A stretch of 64,000 bases of DNA from Roseivivax halotolerans (GCF_900115815.1 NZ_FOXV01000017.1:1-64000), one strand, 5' to 3'; shown: positions 17,408 to 27,810, numbered from the stretch's first letter. Translations and numbers: made by a program. Notes: a model not told the origin generated them from the sequence alone.

Positions 17408-18013
17408 TCAGCGGATGCAGACAATTTCGACGCGGCGGTTCTTCGCCATGCCGGTCGCCGTGGCGTTCGATGCGACGGGCATCCGCTCACCGTAGCCGCG
17501 AACGTCGGTGATGCGCGCGCCGACCGACGACCCGATCGCTGCGACCGCGTTCGCGCGGTTGTAGCTCAGGCGCATGTTGTACTCGTCGCTCGCCCGGCTG
17601 TCCGTGTGACCCGTGATGACATAGGCCGTCGCGGTGGATTGCTGGAAGAACTCGGCCAAACGCTGTCTGCCGGCATGGCTGATCTTCGCGCTGTCGGTCG
17701 CGAAGAACTGGTCGGAATTCATGACACCGCAGACATTGCCGCGCCGGCAGACCGGAATGCCCTTCCGATTGACGTGGGGGCTCATGTAGCCCTCGACGCC
17801 GTCATCCATGACCCAGTGCTCGCAGCCATCCGGATCGACCCAGATGCCAGGGATGTACCGCTCGCCGCGGATCGTCGTCGTGTTCTGGGTCGAGATGACC
17901 GGCACGCGCGCTTCTGCGGTGTCGGCCGATGCCGCGCCAGGCAGCGCCAGAGACGCGGCGACGGCCACACTCAGGATCGCTGTCTTGGCGATGTTGAAAA
18001 CGGAATGCGCCAC
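17408..18013 (-). CDS. OmpA-family envelope protein with N-terminal GIWVDP module
   Basis: 201 residues: signal peptide (cleavage near ASA-DT, residue 30), the module GIWVDPDGCEHWVMDDGVEG...GIPVC at 56-89, then an OmpA-like peptidoglycan-binding domain with TGHTDSRASDEYN and LSYNRANAV (NxxLSxxRA). It probably anchors to peptidoglycan in the periplasm. The module is shared with the downstream lipoprotein, pointing to duplication or a joint role. Confidence 0.88.
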   Translation of the reverse strand: MAHSVFNIAKTAILSVAVAASLALPGAASADTAEARVPVISTQNTTTIRGERYIPGIWVDPDGCEHWVMDDGVEGYMSPHVNRKGIPVCRRGNVCGVMNSDQFFATDSAKISHAGRQRLAEFFQQSTATAYVITGHTDSRASDEYNMRLSYNRANAVAAIGSSVGARITDVRGYGERMPVASNATATGMAKNRRVEIVCIR

Positions 18014-18252
18014 AGCTTCGTTCCTTAATCTTTATTCATTGCCCCACGCTTTGCTTCCGGACGCTGGCAGCGAGGAAATGCAAAGCTACTATAATCAACA
18101 CTTTAGCAACTAAATTAGCCCTGTGAAGCAAAAACACGCCTATATTGTGCGACAGCGGGAAACAATCGCAGGGATGCCGCAAGGCCGCGAGGCGCGACAT
18201 ATTTTGGCCGCAATTTCAGGCAGATGGCTGCGTTTTTACCAGGTGCGGAGGG

Positions 18253-19575
18253 CTACAGGACTGTTCCCATAAGCGAATTCGGCCCGCTTTCGAGGACACG
18301 AACGCGCCGCAGATCGCCCGGAGCCACATCAGCTCCGGTGACGTGGACGGCATGAAGGTATTCCGATTTACCAACCATTTGACCGTCCGTCCGGCCCGGT
18401 TTCTCGAAGAGGACCGACACGTCGCGCCCAACCATCGCATCCTGCAGCGCGCGCTGCTGACGGGTCAGCAGGGACTGGAGCCGTTGCAGCCGTTCGGTCT
18501 TCTCGTCTTCGGGCACTTGGGCGCGCTCCGCCGCCGGAGTACCGGGCCGGGTCGAATACTTGAACGAGAAGGCCGAGCCGTATTCGACCGCCTCGACCAG
18601 ATCGAGCGTCGCCTGGAAATCCGCCTCGGTCTCTTCGGGGAAGCCGACGATGAAGTCGCCCGAGAGGTGCAGATCGGGCCGTGCGGCGCGCAGGCGCTCG
18701 ATGAGCTTGAGATAGCTCTCGGCTGTGTGCTGGCGGTTCATGCGCTTGAGGATCTTGTCGGAACCCGCCTGCACCGGCAGATGCAGATAGGGCATCAGCT
18801 TGTCGCAATCCCCATGCGCCGCGATCAGATCGTCATCCATGTCGTTGGGATGAGAGGTCGTGAAGCGGATGCGCTCGAGACCGTCGATCTTGGCAAGCTC
18901 CCGGATGAGCCGGGCCAGCCCCCAGTCGGCGCCTTCGGGCCCGACACCGTGATAGGCGTTGACATTCTGGCCCAGAAGCGTGATCTCGCGCACCCCGCGT
19001 TCAACAAGGTCGCGCGCCTCCGAGACAACGCGGTCGACCGGGCGCGACACTTCCGCCCCGCGCGTGTAGGGAACGACGCAGAAGGCGCAGAACTTGTCGC
19101 AGCCTTCCTGCACCGTCAGGAAGGCAGCCGGCGCCCGGCGTGCCTTGGGCCGGGCTGTCAGGTGCTCGAACTTGTCTTCTTCGGGAAAGTCGGTGTCGAG
19201 GGCCCGTGCGCCCGTCTTCGCCTTCGCCAGCAGATCCGGCAGGCGATGATAGCTCTGCGGGCCGACGACCAGATCGACCATCGGCTGACGCCGCACGATC
19301 TCTTCGCCCTCGGCCTGCGCGACACAGCCCGCCACACCGATCTTGAGATCCGGTTTTTCGGCTTTCAGACCCTTGTAGCGCCCCAGCTCCGAATAGACCT
19401 TCTCCGCCGCCTTCTCTCGGATATGGCAGGTATTGAGGAGGATCATGTCCGCGTCATCGGGACTGTCGGTGGGCACGTAGCCCTCGCCGCCCAGCGCCTC
19501 GGCCATCCGCTCGCTGTCATAGACGTTCATCTGACAGCCATAGGTCTTGATGAAAAGCTTCTTGGGCGCGGTCAT
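18253..19575 (-). CDS. miaB: tRNA-2-methylthio-N6-dimethylallyladenosine synthase
   Basis: 440 residues. N-terminal UPF0004 domain with cysteines in [16 protein letters not shown] and VAGCVAQ, radical-SAM cluster in [16 protein letters not shown], and a C-terminal TRAM domain. It adds the methylthio group to A37 of tRNAs reading UNN codons. The 239 bp between it and the OmpA gene contain no recognisable gene. Confidence 0.97.
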   Translation of the reverse strand: MTAPKKLFIKTYGCQMNVYDSERMAEALGGEGYVPTDSPDDADMILLNTCHIREKAAEKVYSELGRYKGLKAEKPDLKIGVAGCVAQAEGEEIVRRQPMVDLVVGPQSYHRLPDLLAKAKTGARALDTDFPEEDKFEHLTARPKARRAPAAFLTVQEGCDKFCAFCVVPYTRGAEVSRPVDRVVSEARDLVERGVREITLLGQNVNAYHGVGPEGADWGLARLIRELAKIDGLERIRFTTSHPNDMDDDLIAAHGDCDKLMPYLHLPVQAGSDKILKRMNRQHTAESYLKLIERLRAARPDLHLSGDFIVGFPEETEADFQATLDLVEAVEYGSAFSFKYSTRPGTPAAERAQVPEDEKTERLQRLQSLLTRQQRALQDAMVGRDVSVLFEKPGRTDGQMVGKSEYLHAVHVTGADVAPGDLRRVRVLESGPNSLMGTVL

Positions 19576-19684
19576 GCCCGGCCTCCCGGTGTCGCAGTTT
19601 GAGCGCGGCTCTTAACTTAGAATCTCCGCATCTTGCAATGGATACGAAATTTCAGGACTTTTCTCGCAAAACATTCGGGCACGT

Positions 19685-20554
19685 ATGCATTTCAACTCGC
19701 TCTCCGCCTGTCTTTCAAAGACCGACCTTGCCAAAGGCAAGCTTCCTCTGGCGATGATCTTCGCAGAGGACACGGTGGAGCTCGACACCACGATCCGCCA
19801 TCACCAGCATTCGGGCTTCGGGACGGTCCTCGTCTTCATGGCCGATATCATGCCGCTTGCCCCGGACCTGCAGGACAGCGTGATCCGCATCGATTACGAC
19901 ATGACCGCGGTCGATGCCGTGCCGAATGCGGTCAATCGCGTTATCGACGCCGCACCGGGCCGGTGGATGTTCTACTGCTACAACGCCGAATACCTGTTCT
20001 ACCCGTTCTGCGAGACGAGGACGGTCGGGGAACTCCTGGCCTTCCATACAGAGGAGCGGCGCGAGTCCATGTTGACCTACGTGGTCGACCTCTACGCCGC
20101 CGATCTCAGCCGCTACCCGAACGCGGTGTCGCTGGATCAGGCGTATCTCGACAAGTCAGGCTATTACGCCCTGGCGCGGAACGATCCCGCCAACCACAAT
20201 TACCCCAAAGAGCGGCAACTCGATTTCTTCGGTGGGCTGAGATGGCGCTACGAAGAGCATGTGCCTGCCGCGCGGCGCAAGATCGACCGGATTTCACTTT
20301 TCCGCGCCAAGCCGGGACTCGAGCTAAGCGCGGATCACACGTTCTCGGACGAGGAATACAACACCTATGCCTGCCCGTGGCACAACAACCTGACCGCCGC
20401 GCTCGCCTCGTTCCGAACGGCCAAGGCGCTCAAGAAGAACCCGGGCTCCACCTTCGATATCCGCACCTTCACCTGGCACAATTCGACGCCCTTCGAATGG
20501 CACTCACGGCAGTTTCTGGACATGGGGCTGATGGAACCCGGTCAGTGGTTCTGA
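19685..20554 (+). CDS. Conserved hypothetical protein, possibly glycosyltransferase-like
   Basis: 289 residues, no signal peptide or membrane segment. The segment FYCYNAEYLFYPFCETRTVG resembles the (D)xDEYxxFP region of GT2-type glycosyltransferases, but with Asn where Asp is normal, so catalysis is doubtful. It is rich in aromatic residues and His. It is divergent from miaB and convergent with the reductase gene, 7 bp from its stop. I do not recognise a named family with confidence. Confidence 0.6.
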   Translation: MHFNSLSACLSKTDLAKGKLPLAMIFAEDTVELDTTIRHHQHSGFGTVLVFMADIMPLAPDLQDSVIRIDYDMTAVDAVPNAVNRVIDAAPGRWMFYCYNAEYLFYPFCETRTVGELLAFHTEERRESMLTYVVDLYAADLSRYPNAVSLDQAYLDKSGYYALARNDPANHNYPKERQLDFFGGLRWRYEEHVPAARRKIDRISLFRAKPGLELSADHTFSDEEYNTYACPWHNNLTAALASFRTAKALKKNPGSTFDIRTFTWHNSTPFEWHSRQFLDMGLMEPGQWF

Positions 20555-20561
20555 GCGCGGC

Positions 20562-21236
20562 TCAGTCGAATTCCTCGGTGATGATGTCGTCTTCCGGCAC
20601 ACCGATTTCTTTGAGGCATGCCGAGATATCGTCGAGCATCGCGTCGGGCCCGCAGACATAGCATTTGCCGTCGCCCGGCGTGACGTGCTGGGACAGCATC
20701 TCTTTCCCGATCTCGCCGGTATAAAGCGGGCTGTCTTCCTGGTCGGTCACGGTGAAGACGCATTCGAGGCCTTTCATGCTCTCGAACGTGTCGCGCAGGA
20801 TGATGTCCTTCTCGGTCTTGTTCGAGAAGATCAGCTTGCAGCCTTCGAGCGTGCCTTTGTCCTTCAGACGCTGTTTCAGGATCGCGATGAAGGGCGTCAC
20901 GCCCGCGCCGCCGGCGATGAACCAGCCCGGCCCCTTGTCCTCGATCGCGCCCCAGGGATCGTCGATGAGAACCTTGTCACCCGCCTTGAGCTGCCCGATC
21001 TGCTCGGTCACGCCGTCATGGTCGGGATAGGACTTGATGACGAACTCGAGCGTGTCGTCCTCGGGCAGCGAGGTGAAGGTGAAGGGACGTTTCTCGTCGC
21101 GCCAGCCCTCCTTGTCGAGCGTAAGATCGACCGCCTGCCCCGGCTTGAACTCGATGCCTGAGGGCTTCTCGAAGACGAGGTGGTTGGTGTCGTGCGTAAC
21201 GGGTTCGATGGATTTGAGCGTGAGGCTGTGCGCCAT
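20562..21236 (-). CDS. FAD/NAD(P)-binding flavodoxin-reductase-type oxidoreductase
   Basis: 224 residues. FAD-binding domain with RPFTFTSLP (flavin motif RxYS-like), GDKVLIDDPWG, then an NAD(P) domain with IAGGAGVTPFIAI and CGPDAMLD. This is the ferredoxin/flavodoxin reductase family. No iron-sulfur domain is attached. The start at 21236 (MAHSLTLKSI) follows GGAGGTCAT-type spacing; the longer frame to 21374 is not homologous. Confidence 0.88.
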   Translation of the reverse strand: MAHSLTLKSIEPVTHDTNHLVFEKPSGIEFKPGQAVDLTLDKEGWRDEKRPFTFTSLPEDDTLEFVIKSYPDHDGVTEQIGQLKAGDKVLIDDPWGAIEDKGPGWFIAGGAGVTPFIAILKQRLKDKGTLEGCKLIFSNKTEKDIILRDTFESMKGLECVFTVTDQEDSPLYTGEIGKEMLSQHVTPGDGKCYVCGPDAMLDDISACLKEIGVPEDDIITEEFD

Positions 21237-21291
21237 GAATGACCTCCTGTCGGTGTTCGGAGGACAACGACAGCGGGCACGGGCGGTTCCC

Positions 21292-21774
21292 TCAGCTGCA
21301 GATCCCCTTGGATCGCATCGCGTCCCGGATTCGCCTTCCGTCGTCGCGCGTGCAGGCTCCAAGGTGGCGATCATAGCTCATCTCGCCGGTCAAGCGGCAC
21401 GAGAGCGCCCTTCCCCGGGCGGCCCGGACCAGGTGCTGTTTCGCGGTCTCGCCAGCGGACGTTCCCAGCTCGGGACAGTCCAGATCGGTGAAGCGAACGG
21501 GCACGCCGCCGATCTCGAGCGTGTCACCATCGCGGATATGGCTGACGCGCCCGGTCAGCACGGCATCGCCCCCAGGGGCAATGAAGGGAACGTCAACCGG
21601 TCCATCGCCGCTTAGCTTGTCAGCGCTGAGACGCAGGGTATCGAGCGAAACGCCGGTATGTGCACCCTGAGCCACCGCGAAAAGTCCCACGGAGAGAGCG
21701 GCGATCAACAGCAGCAACCGCCGACCTGGCCCTCGCCTGCGCCCGCGCCGTCTAAATGGGATCACCTTCTGCAT
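21292..21774 (-). CDS. Membrane-anchored thermonuclease (SNase-like)
   Basis: 160 residues: a basic N-terminus and one membrane segment (about 18-36), then an SNase-fold domain with HIRDGDTLEI and VRFTDLDCPE (Arg and Glu of the active site) and the second Arg in YDRHLGACT. It should cut DNA or RNA in the periplasm or at the membrane. I start at 21774 (MQKVIPFRRR). The C-terminus is a little shorter than in staphylococcal nuclease. Confidence 0.82.
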   Translation of the reverse strand: MQKVIPFRRRGRRRGPGRRLLLLIAALSVGLFAVAQGAHTGVSLDTLRLSADKLSGDGPVDVPFIAPGGDAVLTGRVSHIRDGDTLEIGGVPVRFTDLDCPELGTSAGETAKQHLVRAARGRALSCRLTGEMSYDRHLGACTRDDGRRIRDAMRSKGICS

Positions 21775-21891
21775 GCGATCAGTATCAGGACGAAATCGGG
21801 CGCTAATTTGGCGCATGTCGCCGGGTCGTCCGATGATCCAAAACGCCTGCCACCTGTGCCACATGCGTCTTGGACCCAAGCGGTCGCCAGT

Positions 21892-22683
21892 TCAGATATT
21901 GTCGTATTGCGGCATGCCGAGGACGTGGAAGCCGCCGTCGATATGGATGATCTCGCCCGTCGTGCAGGCGCCGGCATCGGAGGCGAGCCAAACGGCCGTG
22001 CCGCCCACCGCTTCCAGCGTCGCATTGGAGCCGAGCGGCGCGTTCTGGTCGGTGAACTTGAAGGTCTTCCGCGCCCCGCCGATCGCCGCGCCCGCCAGCG
22101 TCTTCATCGGCCCCGGCGACAGCGCATTCACGCGGATGCCATCCCGGCCGAGATCATTGGCGAGATAGCGCACGCTCGCCTCGAGCGCCGCCTTGGCAAC
22201 GCCCATCACGTTGTAATTGGGAACGACCTTGTTCGACCCCTGATAGGTCAACGTCATCAGCGTGCCGCCGGTCTCGGCCATGAGTGGATGCGCGCGGCGC
22301 GCCAGTTCGATGAAGGAATAGCAGGAGATGTCGAGCGAGTTCTTGAAGTTGGCCCGGCTCGTGTTCATGAACCTGCCTTGCAGCTCGGACTTGTCCGAAT
22401 AGGCAACCGCGTGGACAAGGAAGTCGAGCCCGCCCCACCGCTCCGAGATCATCTCGAAGGCGGCATCGAGCGATGCCTCGTCGGTCACATCCATGTCGAC
22501 AAGCATGTCGGAGCCAACGCTTTCGGCAAGCGGTTTGACCCGCGCGCCAAACGCCTCGCCCTGGTGGGTAAAGGCCAGTTCAGCCCCGGCCTCGGCGCAG
22601 GCTTTCGCGATACCCCATGCGATGGAGCGCTCGTTCGCGACCCCGATGATCAATCCGCGCTTGCCGGCGAGTTGTCCGCTCAT
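21892..22683 (-). CDS. fabI: Enoyl-[acyl-carrier-protein] reductase (NADH)
   Basis: 263 residues, an SDR fold with FabI-specific GVANERSIAWGIA cofactor motif and the YNVMGVAK (Tyr-x6-Lys) catalytic pair. It performs the last reduction in fatty-acid elongation. Start at 22683 (MSGQLAGKRG). Third gene of fabA-fabB-fabI; the pair before it ends 25 bp upstream. Confidence 0.97.
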   Translation of the reverse strand: MSGQLAGKRGLIIGVANERSIAWGIAKACAEAGAELAFTHQGEAFGARVKPLAESVGSDMLVDMDVTDEASLDAAFEMISERWGGLDFLVHAVAYSDKSELQGRFMNTSRANFKNSLDISCYSFIELARRAHPLMAETGGTLMTLTYQGSNKVVPNYNVMGVAKAALEASVRYLANDLGRDGIRVNALSPGPMKTLAGAAIGGARKTFKFTDQNAPLGSNATLEAVGGTAVWLASDAGACTTGEIIHIDGGFHVLGMPQYDNI

Positions 22684-22708
22684 TGTCCTGTCCAGTTCTT
22701 CTTTGCGC

Positions 22709-23938
22709 TCAGCCCTCGAAGCGCGACAGCAGCATCGAGCCGTTCGTCCCGCCGAAGCCAAAGGAATTGGTCATTACCGTGTCGAGCCCCGCGCCTTCGC
22801 GCAGCTCGGTCGCGATCTCTTCGGGTTTCAGTGCGGGATCGAGCGTCTCCACGTTGATCGAAGGCGCGATGAAATCGTTCTGCAGCATCAGAAGGCAATA
22901 GACGGCTTCCTGCGCGCCGGTCGCGCCCTGGCTGTGCCCGGTCATCGACTTGGTGGAGGAGACGGGCGGCGTCTGTCCGTCGCCGAAAACGCGACGAACC
23001 GCCTCGATCTCACCGACATCGCCCACCGGCGTCGAGGTGCCATGCGCGTTGATGTAACCGACGCGGCGGCCCTCGGGCAGTGTCTGGAGTGCGATCCGCA
23101 TCGCCCGCTCACCGCCTTCCCCGGACGGCGCGACCATGTCATGCCCGTCGGAAGTCGCACCATAGCCTGTGACCTCGGCATAGATCTTTGCGCCGCGGGC
23201 CTTGGCGTGCTCGAGATCCTCGAGCACGAGGATGCCGCCGCCGCCGCCGATCACGAAGCCGTCTCGATCCGCGTCGAACGCGCGCGAGGCTTTCTCGGGC
23301 GTGTCGTTGAACTTCGAGGACATCGCGCCCATCGCGTCGAAAAGGCACGACAGCGTCCAGTCGAGCTCCTCGCCGCCGCCGGCGAACATCACGTCCTGCT
23401 TACCCATCATGATCTGCTCGGCCGCATTGCCGATGCAATGCAGGGACGTCGAACAGGCCGAGGTGATCGAGTAGTTGATGCCCTTGATCTTGAACGCGGT
23501 CGAGAGGTTGGCCGAGATCGTCGAGGACATGCATTTCGGCACCGCGAAAGGACCGATCCGCTTGGGCGAGCCCTTTTCCAGCACGATCTGGTGCGAGGCG
23601 AGCATCGCCGAGGTGGACGGACCGCCCGAGCCCGCGACGAGCCCCGTGCGCGGGTTCGAGATGTCGCTTTCCTCGAGCCCGGAATCGGCGATGGCCTGGG
23701 TCATGGCGATATGCGCGAAGGCCGCGCCCGGCCCCATGAAGCGCAACGTGCGCTTGTCCACATGCTCGGACACGTCGAGCTTGATGTCGCCCGCGATCTG
23801 GCTGCGGAAGCCATGCTCTTTCATGGCCTCATTGGCGGTGATGCCCGAGCGGCCGGCCTTCAGTGAAGCCAGCACCTCTTCGGCGTTGTTTCCGATGGAC
23901 GAGACGATGCCCAATCCCGTGACGACGACGCGGCGCAT
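22709..23938 (-). CDS. fabB: 3-oxoacyl-[acyl-carrier-protein] synthase I
   Basis: 409 residues, a KAS I enzyme with catalytic Cys in TSACSTSLH, His in [10 protein letters not shown] and His in GHSQGATG. It elongates the cis-3-decenoyl intermediate made by FabA, so fabA and fabB together make unsaturated fatty acids. Located between fabA and fabI on one strand. Confidence 0.97.
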   Translation of the reverse strand: MRRVVVTGLGIVSSIGNNAEEVLASLKAGRSGITANEAMKEHGFRSQIAGDIKLDVSEHVDKRTLRFMGPGAAFAHIAMTQAIADSGLEESDISNPRTGLVAGSGGPSTSAMLASHQIVLEKGSPKRIGPFAVPKCMSSTISANLSTAFKIKGINYSITSACSTSLHCIGNAAEQIMMGKQDVMFAGGGEELDWTLSCLFDAMGAMSSKFNDTPEKASRAFDADRDGFVIGGGGGILVLEDLEHAKARGAKIYAEVTGYGATSDGHDMVAPSGEGGERAMRIALQTLPEGRRVGYINAHGTSTPVGDVGEIEAVRRVFGDGQTPPVSSTKSMTGHSQGATGAQEAVYCLLMLQNDFIAPSINVETLDPALKPEEIATELREGAGLDTVMTNSFGFGGTNGSMLLSRFEG

Positions 23939-23978
23939 GGCGCTCTCCTCTGCTCGATTTGCCTTGTTCGGGATGACG

Positions 23979-24488
23979 TCAGGTTTCCGACAGCGCCACC
24001 TTCATGTCCTTGACCTGGTAGATGGTTTCGCCGTCGGCCTCCACGCGCCCGTCTGCGACGCCCATCGTCAGGCGGCGAGTCTGCACGGCCTTTGTGAAGT
24101 CGACGTAATAGGTCAGCATCTTGCGGTCGGGCCGAACCATGCCGGTCAGCTTCACCTCACCGACGCCCAGCGCGTAGCCACGCCCCTGCCAGCCGCGCCA
24201 ACCGAGGTTGAAGCCGGTCAGCTGCCAGAGCCCGTCGAGACCGAGGCAACCCGGCATGATCGGGTTGCCCGGAAAATGGCATTCGAAGAACCACAGGTCC
24301 GGGTGGATGTCGAACTCGGCACGAACGTGGCCCTTGCCGTTCGGACCGCCATCGCCCGAGATGTCGGTGATGCGGTCCATCATCAGCATCGGCGGCTCCG
24401 GAAGCTGGGCGTTGCCCGGTCCGAACAGCTCGCCCCGCGCGCATTTCAAGAGGTCATCCCTGTCGAAGCTGGTCGGGTAGTCGGCCAT
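23979..24488 (-). CDS. fabA: 3-hydroxydecanoyl-ACP dehydratase/isomerase
   Basis: 169 residues with the FabA active-site segment [20 protein letters not shown]. It dehydrates and isomerises the C10 intermediate, the branch to unsaturated fatty acids. Start at 24488 ([10 protein letters not shown]). First gene of the operon; divergent from irr with about 180 bp between the starts. Confidence 0.97.
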   Translation of the reverse strand: MADYPTSFDRDDLLKCARGELFGPGNAQLPEPPMLMMDRITDISGDGGPNGKGHVRAEFDIHPDLWFFECHFPGNPIMPGCLGLDGLWQLTGFNLGWRGWQGRGYALGVGEVKLTGMVRPDRKMLTYYVDFTKAVQTRRLTMGVADGRVEADGETIYQVKDMKVALSET

Positions 24489-24668
24489 TCGTGGGGCACC
24501 TTTTTCTGTCAAATGTCCAAAGTCACGCCCCACTATCACCGGGCCAGCGCGCCATGCAAGCCTGCCACGCCTTCGCGCGCACGGCTCACACTACTGGAAA
24601 GCGATTGAAATCAGGCGACCTGAACCCCTATATTCAAGACATTGGACGCAACGGAGGCGCCACATCTC

Positions 24669-25091
24669 ATGACGCTCACGGCTACAGAACGCGGCACCGC
24701 ATGGCTGACCGAGGCCGGCGTGCGCCCGACGCGGCAGCGGGTGACACTCGCCGCGCTGCTGATGGGCGACGGGCGCCATCGCCACGTCACCGCCGAGAGC
24801 CTGTTCGCCGCGGTCGAGCATCGGGGCGAGAAAGTCTCGCTGGCGACCGTTTACAACACGCTGCGCGCCTTCTGCGATGCGGGCCTCATCCAAGAGGTGA
24901 CCGTCGACGGATCGAAAAGCTATTTCGACACCAATACGCATGATCATCCGCACTTCTTCTGGGAAGAGGACGGCAAGCTGACCGACGCGCCGGCAGAGGC
25001 GCTCGAGATCGCGCGTCTGCCCGATGCCCCTGAAGGAGCCGAGATCGCGAGCGTGGATGTCGTGATCCGCCTCAGACGGAAAAGCGTCTAG
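24669..25091 (+). CDS. irr: Iron-responsive Fur-family regulator Irr
   Basis: About 140 residues. Winged helix (RPTRQRVTLAALLMG, VSLATVYNTLRAFCDAGLI) and the Irr-type metal/heme region THDHPHFFWEEDGKL. Irr represses iron-demanding genes when iron is scarce and is destabilised by heme in rhizobia. I take ATG 24669, 11 bp after GGAGG; an in-frame TTG at 24642 is an alternative. Divergent from fabA. Confidence 0.88.
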   Translation: MTLTATERGTAWLTEAGVRPTRQRVTLAALLMGDGRHRHVTAESLFAAVEHRGEKVSLATVYNTLRAFCDAGLIQEVTVDGSKSYFDTNTHDHPHFFWEEDGKLTDAPAEALEIARLPDAPEGAEIASVDVVIRLRRKSV

Positions 25092-25321
25092 CACCGCAAG
25101 CCTACGGCACCCGGACGTCAAGTCTGCTTTCGAGTATGTCGCTCATCCCGTTTGGCGTCTTCGAAGAAGCCCGATGCACGGCACCCGGGTGCGAGAGCGC
25201 TTCTGCGATCGTGTCACTTCCCTGCCCTTTCAGCCTTGAACCGCCACTGACATCCCGCGGGGCGACCACAATCTCGACAAAGTCCTGAACCTTTATGGGG
25301 CTGTCAGGAAAGAGGTGTGCC

Positions 25322-26554
25322 GTGCGTAACTATCCGATTCCCTTCAACGAGACCGAGCGCCTTGGAGCTTTGGCAGAGGTCGCAGGTTTGCGCGACGACA
25401 ATACCGCGCTCTTCGACCACCTGTCCGATATGGTCCGGCAGCTTTTCGATTGCCCGATCGGGCATATCAGCGTCGTCGAGGATGAGGGGCAATGGTACAA
25501 ATCCGTTGTCGGCATGGAGCTTGGCCCGATGCCGAAGGAGCACTCCTTCTGCGTGCATACGATCATGTCCGATGACGTTCTGGTCGTTCCAGATCTTTCC
25601 AAGGATCCGCGCTTCGCGGACCATCCGATGGTTGCCGAAGGCGGACCGGGCGCGCGTTTCTACGCGGGCGTGCCGCTGGTTCTGAATTCCGGCTACCGGA
25701 TCGGCAGCATCTGCGCGCTGGACGTGACGCCGCATGAAGCTCCGACTCCGCAACAGCTCGATCTTCTCAGAACCCTCGGAAAGACGGTCGTTGCGGCACT
25801 CGAGAAAGCACCCGCCGAAGGCGCGAGTGACGCCCAACCCTCGGGCCCGTCGACCTTTATCGACCTTGTCGGACATGAACTCAGAACCCCGATCACAGTC
25901 ATGCTTGGCGGCCTGCGGCTCATCGAGGCGACAGGTACGGCGAGCGCGACCAGCGCCTTGGCAAAATCTGCCCGCCGATCGGCAGAGCATCTCGATCAGC
26001 TCGTCGAGACCATCATCCGCTATTCAAACGCTGCAACGCACGAGCTTCTGCTTCACGAGCAAACGGCCGGGTTGAAAGCCTTGCTGGAAGAGGTGGTCGA
26101 CATTCACCGCCCCTCCGCAGAGGACGCGGAAAAGTCGCTCGTACTCGATCAGGACGTGCCCGACATCGAGCTGCAGATCGACACCGACCAGATCAAGCTA
26201 GCGCTGACCGCGCTTTTGCTCAACGCGCATGTACATGGCGGGCGCGGCATGACGGTGCGAGCCGCGTTCGATGCGGACGGACATCTCGAGATCGTGGTGA
26301 CCGATGACGGCAAGCTCGATGACAAGCTCGATCTTCAGGAACTTTACAAGCCGTTCGTGGTCGGCTCGCGTCTCCCCCAGCGCGGAACGCAAGGCGGCCT
26401 TGGCCTTGGACTGCCCCTGACCCGCAAGCTCGTCGAGCTGCATGGCGGCGAATTCGAGGTCAGACCGCTTGCCCACGCGACCGAAGCCGTCATTCGCTTG
26501 CCGAAATGGCGGATGGAACTGGCAAAATGCAACGAGCTGCTGGCTGCCAGCTGA
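25322..26554 (+). CDS. Cytosolic GAF-domain sensor histidine kinase
   Basis: About 410 residues. GAF domain (about 25-155), HisKA with H box [15 protein letters not shown], and a HATPase domain with N box [16 protein letters not shown] (G1) and [13 protein letters not shown] (G2). No membrane segment, so it senses an internal signal. GTG 25322 follows AGAGGT closely; ATG 25295 is in frame and possible. No response regulator is next to it, so it is an orphan kinase here. Confidence 0.85.
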   Translation: MRNYPIPFNETERLGALAEVAGLRDDNTALFDHLSDMVRQLFDCPIGHISVVEDEGQWYKSVVGMELGPMPKEHSFCVHTIMSDDVLVVPDLSKDPRFADHPMVAEGGPGARFYAGVPLVLNSGYRIGSICALDVTPHEAPTPQQLDLLRTLGKTVVAALEKAPAEGASDAQPSGPSTFIDLVGHELRTPITVMLGGLRLIEATGTASATSALAKSARRSAEHLDQLVETIIRYSNAATHELLLHEQTAGLKALLEEVVDIHRPSAEDAEKSLVLDQDVPDIELQIDTDQIKLALTALLLNAHVHGGRGMTVRAAFDADGHLEIVVTDDGKLDDKLDLQELYKPFVVGSRLPQRGTQGGLGLGLPLTRKLVELHGGEFEVRPLAHATEAVIRLPKWRMELAKCNELLAAS

Positions 26555-26579
26555 GAGGCGCGCGACCCGCCCAGAATCG

Positions 26580-26665
26580 TGGTACCCGCGGCCGGACTCG
26601 AACCGGCACGGCCTTTCGGCCCAGGGATTTTAAGTCCCATGTGTCTACCATTCCACCACGCGGGC
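26580..26665 (-). tRNA. tRNA-Leu (anticodon TAA)
   Basis: 86-nt cloverleaf on the minus strand with a class II variable arm (GGGCCGAAAGGCC), acceptor GCCCGCG/CGCGGGT, T arm CCGGTTCGAGTCCGG, anticodon loop CTTAAAA giving TAA, and encoded CCA. It follows the kinase gene convergently. Confidence 0.96.
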
Positions 26666-26713
26666 CCGTGATCCGGCCCTGTCTAGCGGCATGATCGCGA
26701 AAGGAAAAGCGGA

Positions 26714-27253
26714 TCAGAGCTCCTGACCCGGAGGTTCGGTCATAAGATGCCGCTCGGCGAGCCAGGGATTGAGATCGAGTGCTGCGCGAAGCGCCGCTTG
26801 CGCCTCGGCATCCCGGCCGAGGCCCATCAAGGTCAGCGCCTTCCCGGACAACGCCGCCACGTGGCGCGGGTTCAGCTCGAGTGCGCGCTCGAGATCGGGA
26901 AGCGCGGCCGCGAAATCCTCGCGCAGAAAACTGACGAAGGCGCGCTGATTGTAGCCTTCGGCATAATCCGGGCAGTATTCGACGAGCCGGTCGAACGCGT
27001 CCATCGCGCGCAGGAAGTCGTAACTGCCCCGAGCGCGCATGCCTGAGTTCAGCAGCTCCTGCGCCGGCTCGTCCGGCGCATCCGTCCACAGCTCCCATAG
27101 CTCGTTCGACAGAACCTGCGCGTCCATCTCGCGATCAACGGTCTGGATGCGGCCAAGGATCGCCGAGATCTCCTCGGAATGGTCCGGTGGCGGCGGACAG
27201 TCAGCTAATGCCGCGACGGGCGCTAGGGTGGCGATAAGGAAAACCCGGATCAT
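26714..27253 (-). CDS. Periplasmic tetratricopeptide-repeat protein
   Basis: 179 residues: signal peptide (cleavage near ALA-DC, residue 17), then two or three TPR units (AEGYNQRAFVSFLREDFAAA; ELNPRHVAALSGKALTLMGL; GRDAEAQAALRAALDLNP). TPRs usually hold proteins together. The binding partner is unknown. Confidence 0.85.
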   Translation of the reverse strand: MIRVFLIATLAPVAALADCPPPPDHSEEISAILGRIQTVDREMDAQVLSNELWELWTDAPDEPAQELLNSGMRARGSYDFLRAMDAFDRLVEYCPDYAEGYNQRAFVSFLREDFAAALPDLERALELNPRHVAALSGKALTLMGLGRDAEAQAALRAALDLNPWLAERHLMTEPPGQEL

Positions 27254-27284
27254 GTCGAAGCGTCACCCAAGCAGCCCTGCCCGA

Positions 27285-27761
27285 TCAAGTCACTTCGGCG
27301 AGACCGTCTTCCTTCACCGCCTCCATCGCGACATAGGTCGAGGTCGAGGCGATATGCGGCAGTTTCGAGATATGGTCGGCCAGAACCCGGCGATAGCGGC
27401 GCATATCCGGTGTGCGAACCTTCAGAAGATAGTCGAAATTCCCCGCAATGAGATGCGCCTGCTCGATCTCGGGTATCCGAGCGACTGCCTCGTTGAACGC
27501 GGCGAGCGCCGCTTCGGACGTGTCGTGCAGCCGCACCTCCACGAACGCGACGTGATCGAGGCCCAGTCGGATCGGATCGAGAATCGCGCGGTAGCCGAGG
27601 ATCGTGCCGCTTTCCTCGAGCCGTTTAAGGCGGGCTTGCGTCGGTGACTTCGACAGGCCGATCCTGCGGGCTAGCTCGGTAACAGAGAGGCGTCCCTCGG
27701 AGGCAAGCGTCGTGAGAATCGCACGATCGAACCGGTCCAAATCGTCCAGATCGGATTGCAT
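27285..27761 (-). CDS. putR: Lrp/AsnC-family regulator of proline catabolism (PutR-like)
   Basis: 158 residues: winged helix-turn-helix (DRFDRAILTTLASEGRLSVT, ARRIGLSKSPTQARLKRLE) and a RAM domain. It is divergent from putA, the standard arrangement of PutR, which activates putA when proline is present. A TTGAC-N13-GTCAA inverted pair at 27788-27810 in the shared 105 bp is a plausible binding site. Start at 27761 (MQSDLDD). Confidence 0.88.
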   Translation of the reverse strand: MQSDLDDLDRFDRAILTTLASEGRLSVTELARRIGLSKSPTQARLKRLEESGTILGYRAILDPIRLGLDHVAFVEVRLHDTSEAALAAFNEAVARIPEIEQAHLIAGNFDYLLKVRTPDMRRYRRVLADHISKLPHIASTSTYVAMEAVKEDGLAEVT

Positions 27762-27787
27762 CGCATAACCTCCGTTTTTCAGGCGCA

Positions 27788-27810
27788 TTGACTGACAATG
27801 ATGCGGTCAA
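27788..27810. promoter_or_regulatory. Candidate PutR operator between putR and putA
   Basis: TTGAC and GTCAA form an inverted pair spaced by 13 bp in the 105 bp divergent region. Position is right for control of both genes. No footprint data; inferred only. Confidence 0.35.

Noticed and set aside
20550-20572. CTGAGC/GCTCAG hairpin at the convergent stops of the hypothetical and reductase genes
   Set aside because: Only 6 bp with a 3-nt loop and no U run; too weak to call a terminator.
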